Positions 1-10,749 of a DNA stretch of 64,000 nucleotides are shown here, one piece after another. Under the pieces are notes generated by a model. That model was not told the DNA's origin. It saw only the letters and a program-made list of their open reading frames with translations, and did not search any database. Position 1 is the stretch's first letter. Each line of letters opens with the position of its first letter. Location of the stretch: positions 1,054,001 through 1,118,000 of the forward strand of contig JARKIF010000019.1 in NCBI GenBank assembly GCA_029378245.1, in the 5' to 3' direction. The translations under genes and the position numbers were made by a program. Source of the DNA: Roridomyces roridus (Eukaryota > Basidiomycota > Agaricomycetes > Agaricales > Mycenaceae).

Positions 1-273
1 AGTGCAGTTCAAACCCAACTTGAATTGATGCGCATCGACGCGTTTGATCCGCATCATTCGCCTCTTGGCTCCTCCTACCTCCATGAGCTCATCGGGCTTC
101 CGTTGGCGCTTCTCCAAAACTATTATTGTTCCTGACATCCCGCGCCGTAGCTGGCGGAAGTAAGCTGTGCGACACTGCCAACTTGAACAGTCACGTCAAC
201 GTCCTCTCGCAGTCTTGCCTCAGGCCTCATCGACATCCACTGTGCTAGTGTCTGCAACCCAGCTCCTCCTTGC

Positions 274-2998
274 ATGTTCAACAATTGCAACGGCCTGAAA
301 ATCGGTGACGGACACTTTTACAATGTCTCGGGGGACTTTAATCTCCAAATTGGGACGACAGACAAGGAGTCTTTGGTGGAAGCCACCGCAGGAGTTGGGA
401 CACGGGCGAGTGACCTCGAAGGAGGCATGGCTCACAGTAGGTGGATCTCACCCACGACCGAGGCTATTACTGATGACACCAGATACTACCATACATCTCG
501 CCACGCCAAATGTTAATGCAAGAGATATGGGTACGCAATTAAAAGGCATAGCTAGCCTGCGGAACTGAGTTTGTGCACAAGGCCTAGACACCCTACATCG
601 AGACGCTGCGTTGGAAGCCTTATACAACTCGGCAGAAAGTTTCCCCCAGCCGCGATGCCATCCAGAGACCCGCATCGAGCTCCTGGAAAAGCTACGAGAC
701 CGTCTGCATGAGCCACAGATCCGCGTTGTCTGGCTCCACGGTCCCGCAGGAGCGGGCAAATCCGCGATCATGCAGACGCTCTCTCAGCAGCTGGAAGAGA
801 TGGGAAATCTCGGGGTAACTTTCTTTTTCAAGAGAGGCCATCCAAATCGAGGCAACGCGACAGTATTATTCGCTACACTCGCGTACCAGCTGGCTCTCTT
901 CTTCCCTGTGGTCAAGGAACCGATCTTGGAGCAGGTAAGAAAGAAACCCTTGCTTGCAGCAACTTCCATTGCTTCCCAACTGAGGGAGCTACTTGTCGAA
1001 CCCTGCCAACAAGTCACTCATTCAACTCTGCCACCTCGTATTCTCCTCATTGACGGACTTGACGAGTGCGACGGCTCGGCGGTTCAGCAGGAGATACTAC
1101 GCTCCGTCCAGCACATTTTCTGCGAGCAGGCCCTGCCCGTCAAACTCGTCATCGCTAGTCGGCCAGAGCCGGAGATCCAAGAAATATTCAAGGACCCTTC
1201 GTTCCAGGGTTTCCATGCACTCAACATCGAACAGTCCTTCAGAGATGTGGAAAACTTTCTCCGGAAGGAGTTCTCTCCGCATCCAGGCTGAGCACCACTG
1301 AAACCATGGCAGACGTCACCCTCCCCTGGCCCTCGTCTGCTATAATTAAGACCCTGGTTGACCGATCATCCGGCTACTTCATCTACGCGGCTACAGCCAT
1401 CAAATTCATTGACGACAAGCAATTCAGGCCTACCGAACAACTCTCAATGGTCCTGAACCCGACTCCGGATTCCCTGGACTATCCCTTCGGCAGCCTCGAT
1501 AGACTATACATTCAAATCCTCGCACAAGTTCCTGCGAGGTTCCGGCCCCAGCTTCTGGCCATCCTCTCCGTCATAGCTGCGCGTTGGCATTTGTCACCGC
1601 GCCATATCGAGCAGCTCCTTGATTACAAGGATGGCGATGTGCGACTTATATTGCGCAAATCGCACTCGGTGCTAGGAAATTGGCGATCAGGATTATCCTG
1701 TGCGGGCAACTCATATGTCATTTCTGGATTTTCTGGAGAGCGAGAGGCGATCGGGGCTGTTCCACGTTGGTAGCGTTCAGCGCCGCATCCATTTGGCACG
1801 TGAAGTTTTGAAGGTAATGTCGCGCACGCAGCAGCCTGGAGCATGATCACGTCGCTCGGTACGTCTCAAGCAGCTTGCAATCACATATTGATGACAAGAG
1901 GTCCCGTCCAGGAGACTCACCGAGTTTTGGATCAACTTCATTACAGCGATTGAACCACGGTGTGTAGGCGCTGCAGAGCTCCTTCCTCTCATCCGGGATG
2001 TGAACCTCGACTTTGTCTTGCTCTTGAAACACTCCGCATACGGTCATTCGTCTGTGAAACACCTGATTTCATGGATGAAGGTGAGTCCCTTCATGAGGTC
2101 CCTGTGTGAATTTACAGCATTTCGATCCAGAGTGTGTCTGGCGTACCCCGAGACCTGATTGATCTCTGGGAGCGCATCAAATGGGTGGATCGTTTCCTCT
2201 TGTTGGATTTTACCCGCGGCGCGCATTCCGAAGCAGTCAAATTAGCTCTCCAGAACCTACTTATCCAGAACCCACAACTGGAAGCGGATACTCCGAGTCG
2301 CCGACCTGATCGGCGAGAGTCCGTATTCTCAAACTGGCCCATTGCTATACAAGACTCGTCTTCTCCTCGACTTGTCTTGGGACGCTATCATCACCTCAGT
2401 GTGGCAAGTACGGCCCATCGTAGAGGTCGACAGCAAGTGCTCTCTTCAGCCTGCGCATTCCACGAATCAGCTTAAGACCAACCCCAAGGCCGCCAAGGAC
2501 GTCGCCCTTGGTTTGATTCGACTCTTAAGGAAGATTGGCGACGGTGAATTGCATGCAGCGATCCTGTGCGTCGTCAATTCAACCCATACAATTTTCTAAT
2601 TTGCCCTGACAGCGACCACATGGAGATGGATGGTAGTTGGGGTTATCTCATTTCAGACCAACTCTCCGACCCAGAGGTTTTGAGAGAACTCAACAAATTA
2701 GTTCCCCCTATCGCTATTTCCGCTGATCCGGGCCCTCCTTTAAACCCGTATGATTTTTCCACCGTCCTGGCTGGGTTAAAGGTTGTTGACCCATGTAGCA
2801 GCACACGATGAATGCTCGCTGACCACACTATTTTTTTTTCAGGCATATCATGGATGTCCCAGTGAATTGATTGATCGTTGGACGGGGTATCTGAGGGAGA
2901 GTCGAGAGTTTATGGCGAATAACCTCAGAACGGGGAACATTTTCTTCGCGAAAGATGTTCCGACCCGGACCTCTCCGACACGTGTCTGGCAGGTGTGA
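274..2998 (+). pseudogene. NACHT-domain STAND/NLR-like protein, frameshifted
   Basis: Encodes a fungal NLR-like signal-transduction ATPase. It opens with a short segment (FNNCNGLKIGDGHFYNVSGD) typical of the N-terminus of agaricomycete NACHT proteins. The main exon from about 611 has a Walker A motif (GPAGAGKSA, near 745-771), a Walker B motif (ILLIDGLDECDG, near 1041-1076) and the following IASRPEPEI sensor stretch. The frame then breaks. Around 1273-1300 the homologous text runs through all three frames (EFS / RIQAEH / STTETMADV). Near 1680 it shifts again, and FLDFLESERRSGLFHVGS continues in another frame. Further recognisable segments follow to about 2998 (helical C-terminal region, then a short exon reading CPSELIDRWTGYL). 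Some shifts could be unrecognised introns, but the first lies too close for a normal intron, so a decayed gene is the better call. Start and end are approximate. Confidence 0.6.
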
Positions 2999-2999
2999 A

Positions 3000-3671
3000 A
3001 CGGGGGGCCTGGATGTCGCACGAGTTTGGGAGATGGAGGAACAAATCTGAGAATAATAATTATCGACAACTCGAAAGAACCTTCAACAAAATAATGGGAT
3101 ATGCTTCCGTTCAGAAAGGTACATAGTGAGCAAGGTAATTCAAACGGTTGGTGCGCAGCATGCACTGAATCCAACAGCCCCAGTTATGTAGATTCATAAT
3201 TCAATCGCTTCAAAGATACATCCAAAAGTAAAACAAAAAGTTTTCATAGTCCGCGGAAAGGACACAATATAGGACGAATGCGTGGGTCACTGAGGAATAC
3301 GCGTCAACAATCTTCCTCCTCAACTGAAACGAATCAAAGAACGCACCCATAAAGTCCGTCCAAGACGGTCCGCAATATGCTTCCTCCTCATACTGCGTCT
3401 GCGCGATGGTCAACATCTGCTTGGATTTCCTCCGCGCAGCCTCCTCCTCGTTCAGTATCGCTTCCTCCGGTATGGCGGGATGATGGCATCGTTCGAGACT
3501 TCGAGTCGAGCTCAGCCCGATGGGAGGCCAGCCCGGCACATTTTTTTTTGTCGCACCAGAACCGGAATGTGTACGGTTTACATCTAACGGCCTGCCTGAA
3601 TTACACAAGTGTACAATAAAATTACATCCAGCTATCGATACAGCACTTCACTCCAATTGAACCCGCACCGT
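3000..3671. other. intergenic, nothing recognised
   Basis: Sequence between the NACHT pseudogene and the convergent secreted-protein gene. It is relatively AT-rich near 3040-3100 and 3220-3245. An open frame on the minus strand (3210-3608) shows no recognisable domain and no homology that I can name. Confidence 0.4.
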
Positions 3672-4496
3672 TCACCTCCTCGCCGCAGGGGAAAACTCAA
3701 ACCCATCCAGTTTAGCGGTAAACTCAGCCGCTGCCTGCACGTCCGCGTGATCCACATCATCCTGGGTCGCCCCATCTGCACAAAGACCCAACTTGAGAGC
3801 AGCGGCAACGTTGCAATTCGGTTTGGCGTCCCCGAAGCCACACCCGCCATCGCGCGTCTGCGCGATACCAGGACCTGTGCACTTGCCCGTGTTGAACGCA
3901 CAGCATCCTTGCTGGCATTGGGAGTCGGTGTTACAAGCGGCGGTGACGAAGAGTTTGGATGATTGGGAGGTAGAAGTCGGGGCGGGGGAGAGCGTTTTGG
4001 GGTTGGCTGGGGCGGCAGCGGAGGGAGAGGAAGAGCGTTGAGCCTCAGTCGTCATTGTTGGCTTCCCAGACGAAGGTGTAAAGGAAAACCCATCCAGCTT
4101 GGCCACAAACTTGGCAGCCTTCTGGACGTTTGGATCCGACACATCGCCACTCGTCGCTCCGGGTGCACACAGACCGAGTTTGAGCGCAGCAGCGACGTTG
4201 CAGTTGGGCTTGGCATCGCCAAACCCACACCCGCCGTCCCGTGTTTGAGCAATGCCTGGCCCAGCACATTTGCCCGTGTTAAACGCGCAGCAGCCTTGCT
4301 GGCAGTCAGAGTCGGTCGTGCAGGGGCCTGTGACGAATTGGGAGCCACGGCGTTGGAGGGCGTAGTGTGATGGGAGTTCGTGGGCGTGAGTGAGGAGAAC
4401 TGAAGGGTGGCTCGGTCAGTGAGAGCTGGGAGGAGAGAGTGTAGCGGACGCACGCAAAGAGAAAGTGGTCAGCGCGATGGTACTAGAGAACTTCAT
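3672..4496 (-). CDS. secreted cysteine-rich protein, two BAS2-type domains
   Basis: A 256-residue secreted protein after removal of one intron (4400-4453, GT-AG, 54 bases). Removing this intron joins the signal peptide (MKFSSTIALTTFSLLLLTHA, residues 1-20) directly to the mature region. Two copies of the same cysteine-rich domain follow, at about residues 35-120 and 165-253. Each has the pattern C-x-TDS-x-CQQGCCAFNTGKC, then GPGIAQTRDGGCGFG and KPNCNVAAALKLGLC, and each ends in an alanine/lysine-rich helix closing with LDGF-F. The linker between them is rich in serine, proline and alanine. The domain matches the small fungal secreted proteins named after Magnaporthe biotrophy-associated secreted protein 2, which usually have one copy; their biochemical activity is unknown. 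The start is supported by the signal peptide and by a TATA box about 95 bases upstream. Confidence 0.85.
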
Positions 4497-4590
4497 GATG
4501 GCAGTCGTAGAAGGGGACAATCCAGTTGTCTTTTAGTCGTGAAGAGAGAGTGGTCAGAGCGGGAGATGAAGTCGAAGGCCATGAGCGTCG

Positions 4591-4599
4591 CTTTTATAG
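4591..4599 (-). promoter_or_regulatory. TATA box of the BAS2-type gene
   Basis: Read on the minus strand the sequence is CTATAAAAG, about 95 bases upstream of the start codon at 4496. Spacing and sequence fit a core promoter. Confidence 0.5.
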
Positions 4600-4833
4600 A
4601 GTTGTTTGGTATGCTTTGTACACCGATTGATGTCATTGTTCCATTGTTCCGTTTATTGTTCTTTCGGCACCGCTTTCATTGCGTCAGTTCATTGTCCGCC
4701 ATTCTCACATTGTCCCGGGATGCAATGATTCTGGATGAACGCGTCCGCTGATTTCAAGAATTTTCCTTTGAGTTTGCCACTTTTTGAACGATTTTACAGC
4801 GATTATACCTACGTTCCCATGATCCAAGGAACA

Positions 4834-4914
4834 GGACCTGGGTGTGCAATGAACATGGTGAACTAAGTTTCAGCGGAATATCCTCGTTCGAGTCGAGGTC
4901 GGTCGGCCCGGTCC
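4834..4914 (+). repeat. tRNA-like element, second subfamily (copy 1)
   Basis: Has a 5' arm GGACCTG (4834-4840), a mini hairpin GTGC-AAT-GAAC with one mismatch (4844-4854), a perfect T-arm CCTCG-TTCGAGT-CGAGG (4882-4898) and a 3' arm CCGGTCC (4908-4914) that pairs with the 5' arm with one mismatch. It shares its 5' half and T-arm with the element at 5294-5388, and the two share weaker similarity downstream. The 3-base loop in the D position argues against a functional tRNA. Confidence 0.5.
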
Positions 4915-5293
4915 CTAGCCAGGACCTACAGGTAACAGGAATGGTTCCCGGGAGGTTACGCAAAAGTCCTGGTTGGGTACTGAAGGTGTATCCTTCAACC
5001 AGCATGAACGCCATCACGTTGGACCCGGCAAGCCCTCGTTCGATTCCAGGCCATCCGATGATTGACATCGATCTCGGCAGCTTTTTTTTTCTCCCTGGAG
5101 GATTTCGAATGACCCGTCCCGGCGTCGGCTGGGAGCCCACAAACTCCGACTGTTCATGAAATTCTCGTCAACCGAATCTAATCAAATACTTACCCTCTTT
5201 CGACGCAGCTAAATCACGCGCGCCACAACAACTGAACTTGGAGTCGACGGCACTTCGGTGTTGATTTCGTTCCTCGGCTTCCTTTGAGGGATA

Positions 5294-5388
5294 GGACCTG
5301 GTTGTGCAATGCACCATATGTATCTGGCTGGACTCCAGGAGCAGGGGGAGCGGAACAGACTATCCTAGTTCGAGTCGAGGTCAGGTCC
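5294..5388 (+). repeat. tRNA-like element, second subfamily (copy 2), full cloverleaf
   Basis: Folds by eye into a cloverleaf. The acceptor stem GGACCTG (5294-5300) is perfectly complementary to CAGGTCC (5382-5388). A D-position hairpin GTGC-AAT-GCAC (5304-5314) has only a 3-base loop. A 5-bp anticodon-type stem (5323-5327 with 5335-5339) has a 7-base loop CTGGACT, which would place GGA (serine) in the anticodon with T at position 33. A 24-base variable region follows, then a T-arm CCTAG-TTCGAGT-CGAGG with one mismatch (5364-5380). The short D-loop lacks the GG needed for tertiary contacts, so this is called tRNA-derived rather than a tRNA gene. Confidence 0.5.
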
Positions 5389-5577
5389 CTCAGATACGCG
5401 AGCCATCATTTTGCAAAATCCCATTGTTTGACAAGCGCAGAGTGACTTCTGGGTGGAGGTCTTCCACCAGGACCAATGATTTTCTTATGGGACGCGAGAA
5501 TTTCGAATGGAGCCCAGGTCGGCTGGCAGACCAGTAATCCAAGGTGCGTAGACAACCGTACATGGAATTCTCAAGAA
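5389..5577. other. intergenic, tail of tRNA-like repeat
   Basis: Downstream flank of the 5.29 kb tRNA-like element. Parts resemble the flank of the 4.83 kb element (for example GGAGCCCAGGTCGGCTGG here and CGTCGGCTGGGAGCCC there), which suggests the repeated unit is longer than the cloverleaf. No gene seen. Confidence 0.35.
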
Positions 5578-7066
5578 TCAGTTTGAAGTACGCTCCTTCA
5601 ACGCACCCTGCAACAACTCAACCGCCATGGAGGCCGAGCCCCACGACGACTCGAATCCACTTGATCCATGGCTGCAACAACAACATTCAGACCACACTCC
5701 CACTCTCAGAAAAAGACCGAATACGCACCCATAATGGAAAATAACAGGCGCCTTCGCCCCATTCGCCTCTACCCATTCAACCTCTAGACGAATCCCATCT
5801 CTGCGCTCGGGACGAAACCCAACGCCATCTCCGACGACAAGTGGATACAAATCGTCAATCGTGGGGTTACGTTCCTCGCGAACCTCGGGCGGGGCGATTT
5901 CCGGCCATAGCGCCAGCGCCCTCTCCATGATCCAGACCTTCGTCTCCGGGCGGGGTAGTGGGTACCTTCAAGACATCACATTGAATCTACTCGAGAAAAG
6001 CAAAAAAGAAAACTCACCAATCATCAACACCCCTCGTCCCGCCAAGCACAATATTCCCATTCCTCCTCGGAATCATATACGAAGCCATCCCATCCTCCAC
6101 CAACCTACGCGTCGCCCCGGATTTGACCCACGGCGCATGCAGAATGATCGTCTGCCCGCGAACCGAGGTGACCGTCATGTCATCCACGCCTCCGAGTTTG
6201 CGCGCACCCAGGCCGGTGCAGACGATCACCGCATCGGGCGGGGCTGGAGTCCCACCACGTTCGAAGATGGCCGCGCCACCCTCGACGACTTGCTTGATGT
6301 GCTGGACGGAGCCACGCACCATCTTGCCGCCCGCATCGAGGAATCGTCGGTGGAGGTAGGGCAAGTACGTTGATGGATCTGTGGGTACTGTCAAATTATG
6401 GACTTTGTTGAAGGCGGCGACTGACCGAAATTGATTATTGTGAAGCTGACTCCCGATACCGCCCCCGGTAGGAGCTCGGATTTCGGCAGGATTTTGAACT
6501 AGGGTGAATCAGACCACCAAGTAAGAATAACAAAAAAAAACGCACGTCAGGCATGGCTTCGAGCCCCTTCGGATGCCCACGGTCGTCAAAGTAATGGTCA
6601 TACTGCGGTGTGCGTATGAAGCATTTTTCAGCCGGATGTCCAGGCTCGGACATTTCCCAGAAAACACGGAACGTCTCCATGTCCATCTCTGTTTGTTCTC
6701 CAGTCAGCGCGGTTTCTTTGAAGGAAAACTTGGACTTGCTCTGCTGACGAGAATTGTCGCGCGCTGCAGTACAATGGTGACCGCCCTTTGTAGACAGGAG
6801 ATTATATATTCATCAAGAGATGAAAAGAGGGAGCAAATCGAAGCGTACCGCCCAATGGCTCGTGTACTGCGCCGGAGTCGGTTCGTCTGTAGGCAAGAAC
6901 TCAGCGACGATGGTCACTTGGTACCCGTCCATCTCTTGCAATTTGATTGCAGTGGTGAGGCCGATGACACCTGTGTGGAGACGATTAGTGGACTAGAGAC
7001 TCCGCATGAAAATGTGATAGTACCTGCACCGATGACGGTAATTTGTTTAGGTCGCGAGGCGGTCAT
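5578..7066 (-). CDS. D-amino-acid oxidase (FAD)
   Basis: A flavoenzyme that oxidises D-amino acids to 2-oxo acids, ammonia and hydrogen peroxide, normally in peroxisomes. The N-terminus (MTASRPKQITVIGAG, then GVIGLTTAIKLQE after an intron) is the FAD-binding Rossmann motif. Later exons carry TSHWAGGHHC (flavin contact), the substrate-domain stretch DPSTYLPYLHRRF, VIVCTGLGARKLGG, RGQTIILHAPWV and MIPRRNGNIVLGGT. The C-terminal signature HYG then HGSSGFESSWGSA is joined across an intron of about 55 bases near 5680-5732. About six short introns are needed. The first exon ends at GTACTATC, and the start at 7066 puts the glycine motif at residues 11-18, as expected. The C-terminus ends KERTSN, so the usual peroxisomal tripeptide is absent. 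Role inferred: nitrogen scavenging or detoxification. Confidence 0.85.
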
Positions 7067-7179
7067 GAAAGTGAAGGCGGAATTCGTGATTGGAGAGATG
7101 TGTCGGATCCGATATTTATCTGTTACTCGCCGCTGTGCCGCAGTTGATTCGCAGTACGATCGCAGTCCGAGGTTCATGT

Positions 7180-8682
7180 GACTTGGCTGCGTAGTCTGGG
7201 AATGTTGATGACATTGCGTTCTCGACTCGTTCCCGAGCGCCAGACGCTACGGTCCACCCGGACGCACGAAATTAAAACTAGGAGGACAAAGAAGGAGTTA
7301 AGGAGGGTCAAAAGCAAGAGATACCCTCAGGACTCACAACATTCTCGTATTCCTCCCACACAGAATTTGACATTATTTGACATCCGTCGCAGGCTAAGAC
7401 TAGTACTCCGGCCAACAGGATGCGTCGAATTATACCCGGATCTCTTAGGCCAGCCGAATGTGGGACATTGGGCTGCCCGGATGAAATCTAAGACATTGTC
7501 AGGGGAATTGAAGATCTTGAAGAACTCACCGCCATACCATCGCAATGGGCACAAGAGTGTCGTGGAGTCTTCGCGCGGAGGCACACGATGAGACGATGTG
7601 GGAGTACTTGTCATTATCTGCACGTTAACCCTCAGCCAACAGGCAGAGGCGTCGAATGATATCGAAAGCCCCGCCTGCGCAGCGCACATTCGGCTTCCTT
7701 AGGACGATGGAGAAACTGCACAAGGAGGAGCGGTGGATACGATGCTGGCGTAGGATGCTCAAGCTAAGACGGGAGCGCGTGCCCAAGAGAGACGACGAGA
7801 ACACCACTGCGCAAGAGGAGAGGAGAGGAGCCGCCTTCCGTGAGCCAGGCATCCAGCGGGGCTATTCAGTATGCGGCCGTATCGGTCCTCGGGATCGTCC
7901 TCGTTCAGCCCATACACGGCGCAGGATTGCGGGACGGAACAACCGAGCGCCATGGCGGGAGGAGAGGATGCAGGGTGGTATGCGTGAGGGATAGTCATTT
8001 TGTTACGTAAGGATCAATCGACAACCAAGCAGCGTCAAATAGCCAGGGCAAATCGTCACCTCGCGGTTGCGGCGCATTGTGGGCATGCCGTTTACCTCAT
8101 CCGAACGCATATGTGGAGCTCGGTCCCTCGGAATACAGAAGATGATTCTTTGGGCTGCGGCCGGTGGACTTGACCAAGACTCGGCTTTGCTGGAGTCTGG
8201 ACCTTCGATTCTGGGGCTTTATCGCTCTGGCATCGCTCTGCGCAATCCTGGATCCCTCTTCCTACAACGGCGCTCATCACCTACGCGTCGGCGGCGTCTT
8301 CTGCGGTTGTGGGCGTTGGTCGTCGTGTTTGTGGGCAGACTGGGACTTCACTGGGTTTTGGCGCGTTTGTCTTAATCGACTTCTTGGTTACGTGGCGTTG
8401 ATGCTGGGGCGCAGGTGCCGGTGAAGTACACACGGACAGCGTGGGTCTGGGTCGCTCTTTGTGCTTTCGACTCCGAGTCCTCCGATCGCTTGGTTGCATC
8501 AGGTAAGTAACTTTTTAATCCCTGAAGCTTTGTGGGCTCCCTCACATAGTTCTAGCCCGATATTACGATTCCCCGGCCGAGTCAGTGAAAGCTCAAGTAC
8601 AATTCCATTGTTTGCGATAATATCTGATACAGCCCTTAGAGTATAAATTGATCTACTAGCAAGTCCATTTGTTGTCAACCCT
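7180..8682. other. intergenic, no convincing gene
   Basis: Several short frames lie here on both strands (for example minus 7327-7689 and 7759-7998, plus 7656-7994). None shows a domain, conserved motif or credible exon set that I can recognise. A small spliced gene on the minus strand around 7327-7610 (GT-AG intron near 7474-7530) is possible but unsupported. Confidence 0.35.
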
Positions 8683-10611
8683 CTACGCCGGAGCCTCCTC
8701 AAGCGCAAGCACTTGTGCGACTTTGGAGTCGCGAGGGATGAGGTTGATGCGGAAAGGCACAGGCGAACGCCCCGAGAGGCCGTCGTACTCCTTCAAGTCG
8801 ATGGGTTCTTCGGGGAGCGCTTCCATCGTGAACGCCCACAGCATGCGCGAGATGGTAAGCCAGATTTCACGCTCGGCGACTATCATTCCAGGACAAATCC
8901 GGCGGCTGTATCCAAGAATCAGCGTACAGTCCTTCAGGCTTGTGTCAAGGTAAGCACCCAGCTCCGAACATCCAGTGATCCCGCTCATACGGGTCAGCAA
9001 GGTTGGCGCTCTCAGCCGAGGTGAGGTTGTCGTGCATATAGCGCTCGGGGTCAAACTTGTCGGGGTTGGCGTGGCGTTTGGGATCGTGATGCATCGTGAA
9101 GGTGTTGAGGACGACAACGGTACCCTTGGGGATGAATTGGCCCTTGTAGGTGAAGCCCTCGCTCGCGACATGTGGGGTGCCCAGCCAGAAAGGGTTGTGG
9201 CATCGCTCGACTTCCTTGACGATGGCGTGGCAGAAGGGGAGGTTCTGTGATTTTCGTTAGGTTTCCTGGTAATTTTTTTTGACAGGAAGAACAAATCACC
9301 TTCTCGTCGTCGACGGTGGGCATGCGATCCCGTCCAACGACTCTGTCGAGCTCATCCTGTGCTCGTTTCTGGATCTCGGGGTACGCGGGAATGAGCGCCG
9401 AGAACCACTGCATGATGGCAGCCGTCTGTTGTCACAGAATTAGCCTCTGACTTTAAAACTCGGCATCCCGCACTCACAGTTTCGACACCGCCAATCATGA
9501 AAGCCGACGCGAGGATGGACATGTCCAGATGGTCCATCTCCTCCTCCACCTTGGACTCCAACATCGTCTTGGCCAAACAATCCGGGACGTTCTCCCCCAT
9601 CAGCATCCTGTGGTCGAGATCCTTGATCATGCCGCCGTACGTCTCCACCAGCTTCTCGTGAAGCTTCTCGCCACGGCTGCGCATCGGCGTGGGCAGGTGT
9701 TGGAGGACGGGGATAAAGTCGACGAGGTTGGACACGGGGCCGGTGACGTTCATGAATTCGCGGCTGATTTTGAGCGCTTGGCCGACGAGGGGATGGTAAA
9801 TGCTACCGGTGCGAGTGCCGAAGACGATGGAGAGCATGTTGTTGAGCGAGGCGCGGCCGGCGTGGGGCTGGGGATTGATTGGGACAGTACCGCCTCGACT
9901 CTCTTGGTACATGGCTTTGATGAGAACGGTAGCCTCCGAGTCCAGAATATTGGTGTAGCCATCAACGGCGCGTTGGTTGAGCCAGGTGCTCGCAATCCGA
10001 CGGTGCTTACGCCTGAATTACATGAGCTGGGAATCAACTTGACCAAGGGAATGTGCAAACCATCGGTCGTTGTACGGCGTGGCGGTGATTCCCCGCCCGA
10101 CGAAGACTGTCTTGCTCTTGACGAACATCTCCTTCCGAGATGAGAAGACGGCGCCATTGGTCACCTGTCCCCGCCGGCGGTCAAGATCTTTGTTCAACCA
10201 ATGGAAGGTTGAAAGCACTCACGATGAGGTCTTTGACGATTTCGGGGCTTGAGACGACCACGAAGAGCTGGTTCCCCAGCCACAGGGAATACAAGTCACC
10301 GAATTTCTTGGCCCACCGATCGAGGGTGACCTCGGGATATTGAGACAGGGAAAAGAAGGATCCGAGAATCGGTAATCCTGCATCGGATCAGCGGTGTTCA
10401 AATTTCAAGCTCCCAACAAACCTCTGGGTCCTGCCGGGATGTTGTTGCCGTCTTTGTCGACTAGTGGTGGCTCGAAGAGCTTAAGAGACCAATACACGGC
10501 AGCGACTACTACCGCCCCGAGAGCGGCGAATGTGAGGAGGGGGTGTTGAATCCTCGTGGAACCATCCATCAACTGATGGGCCGCTGAGATGTTGTTGGTT
10601 GCAAATTGCAT
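8683..10611 (-). CDS. cytochrome P450 monooxygenase
   Basis: A microsomal class II P450 with all family landmarks. An N-terminal membrane anchor (about residues 25-45, LLTFAALGAVVVAAVYW) is followed by the proline-rich hinge IPAGPRG. The C-helix motif WRKHR (WxxxR) is present. The I-helix reads FMIGGVETT across an intron, the K-helix ExxR motif is EVER, and the PERF-type motif is PERY. The heme-binding loop is FGAGRRICPG, with the cysteine ligand seven residues after the phenylalanine. The protein ends DSKVAQVLALEEAPA. Length is about 530 residues over at least seven exons with short introns. It resembles fungal P450s annotated as O-methylsterigmatocystin-oxidoreductase-like, a label that says little about substrate. 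No biosynthetic partner lies next to it, and no frame disruption was seen. Confidence 0.88.
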
Positions 10612-10693
10612 AGCGGGAGGGGATCAAGGAGGAGATATGAGGAGTCTTTGTTGTGGGTTCTGAGGTTGTTGTTTTTGCCGAGAACCCCAGCGG

Positions 10694-10703
10694 GTTTTTA
10701 TAT
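10694..10703 (-). promoter_or_regulatory. TATA box of the 8.7-10.6 kb P450 gene
   Basis: On the minus strand the sequence reads GATATAAAAACCC, about 85 bases upstream of the start codon at 10611. Confidence 0.45.
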
Positions 10704-10749
10704 CGTCTTCTGCAACGGGTGGTTCTACGTACCGATCTATGGACGAGAA

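Noticed and set aside
7327..7994. Small spliced gene or frames on either strand between the oxidase and the P450
   Set aside because: Only one plausible intron, no recognisable motif, and comparable frames on both strands.
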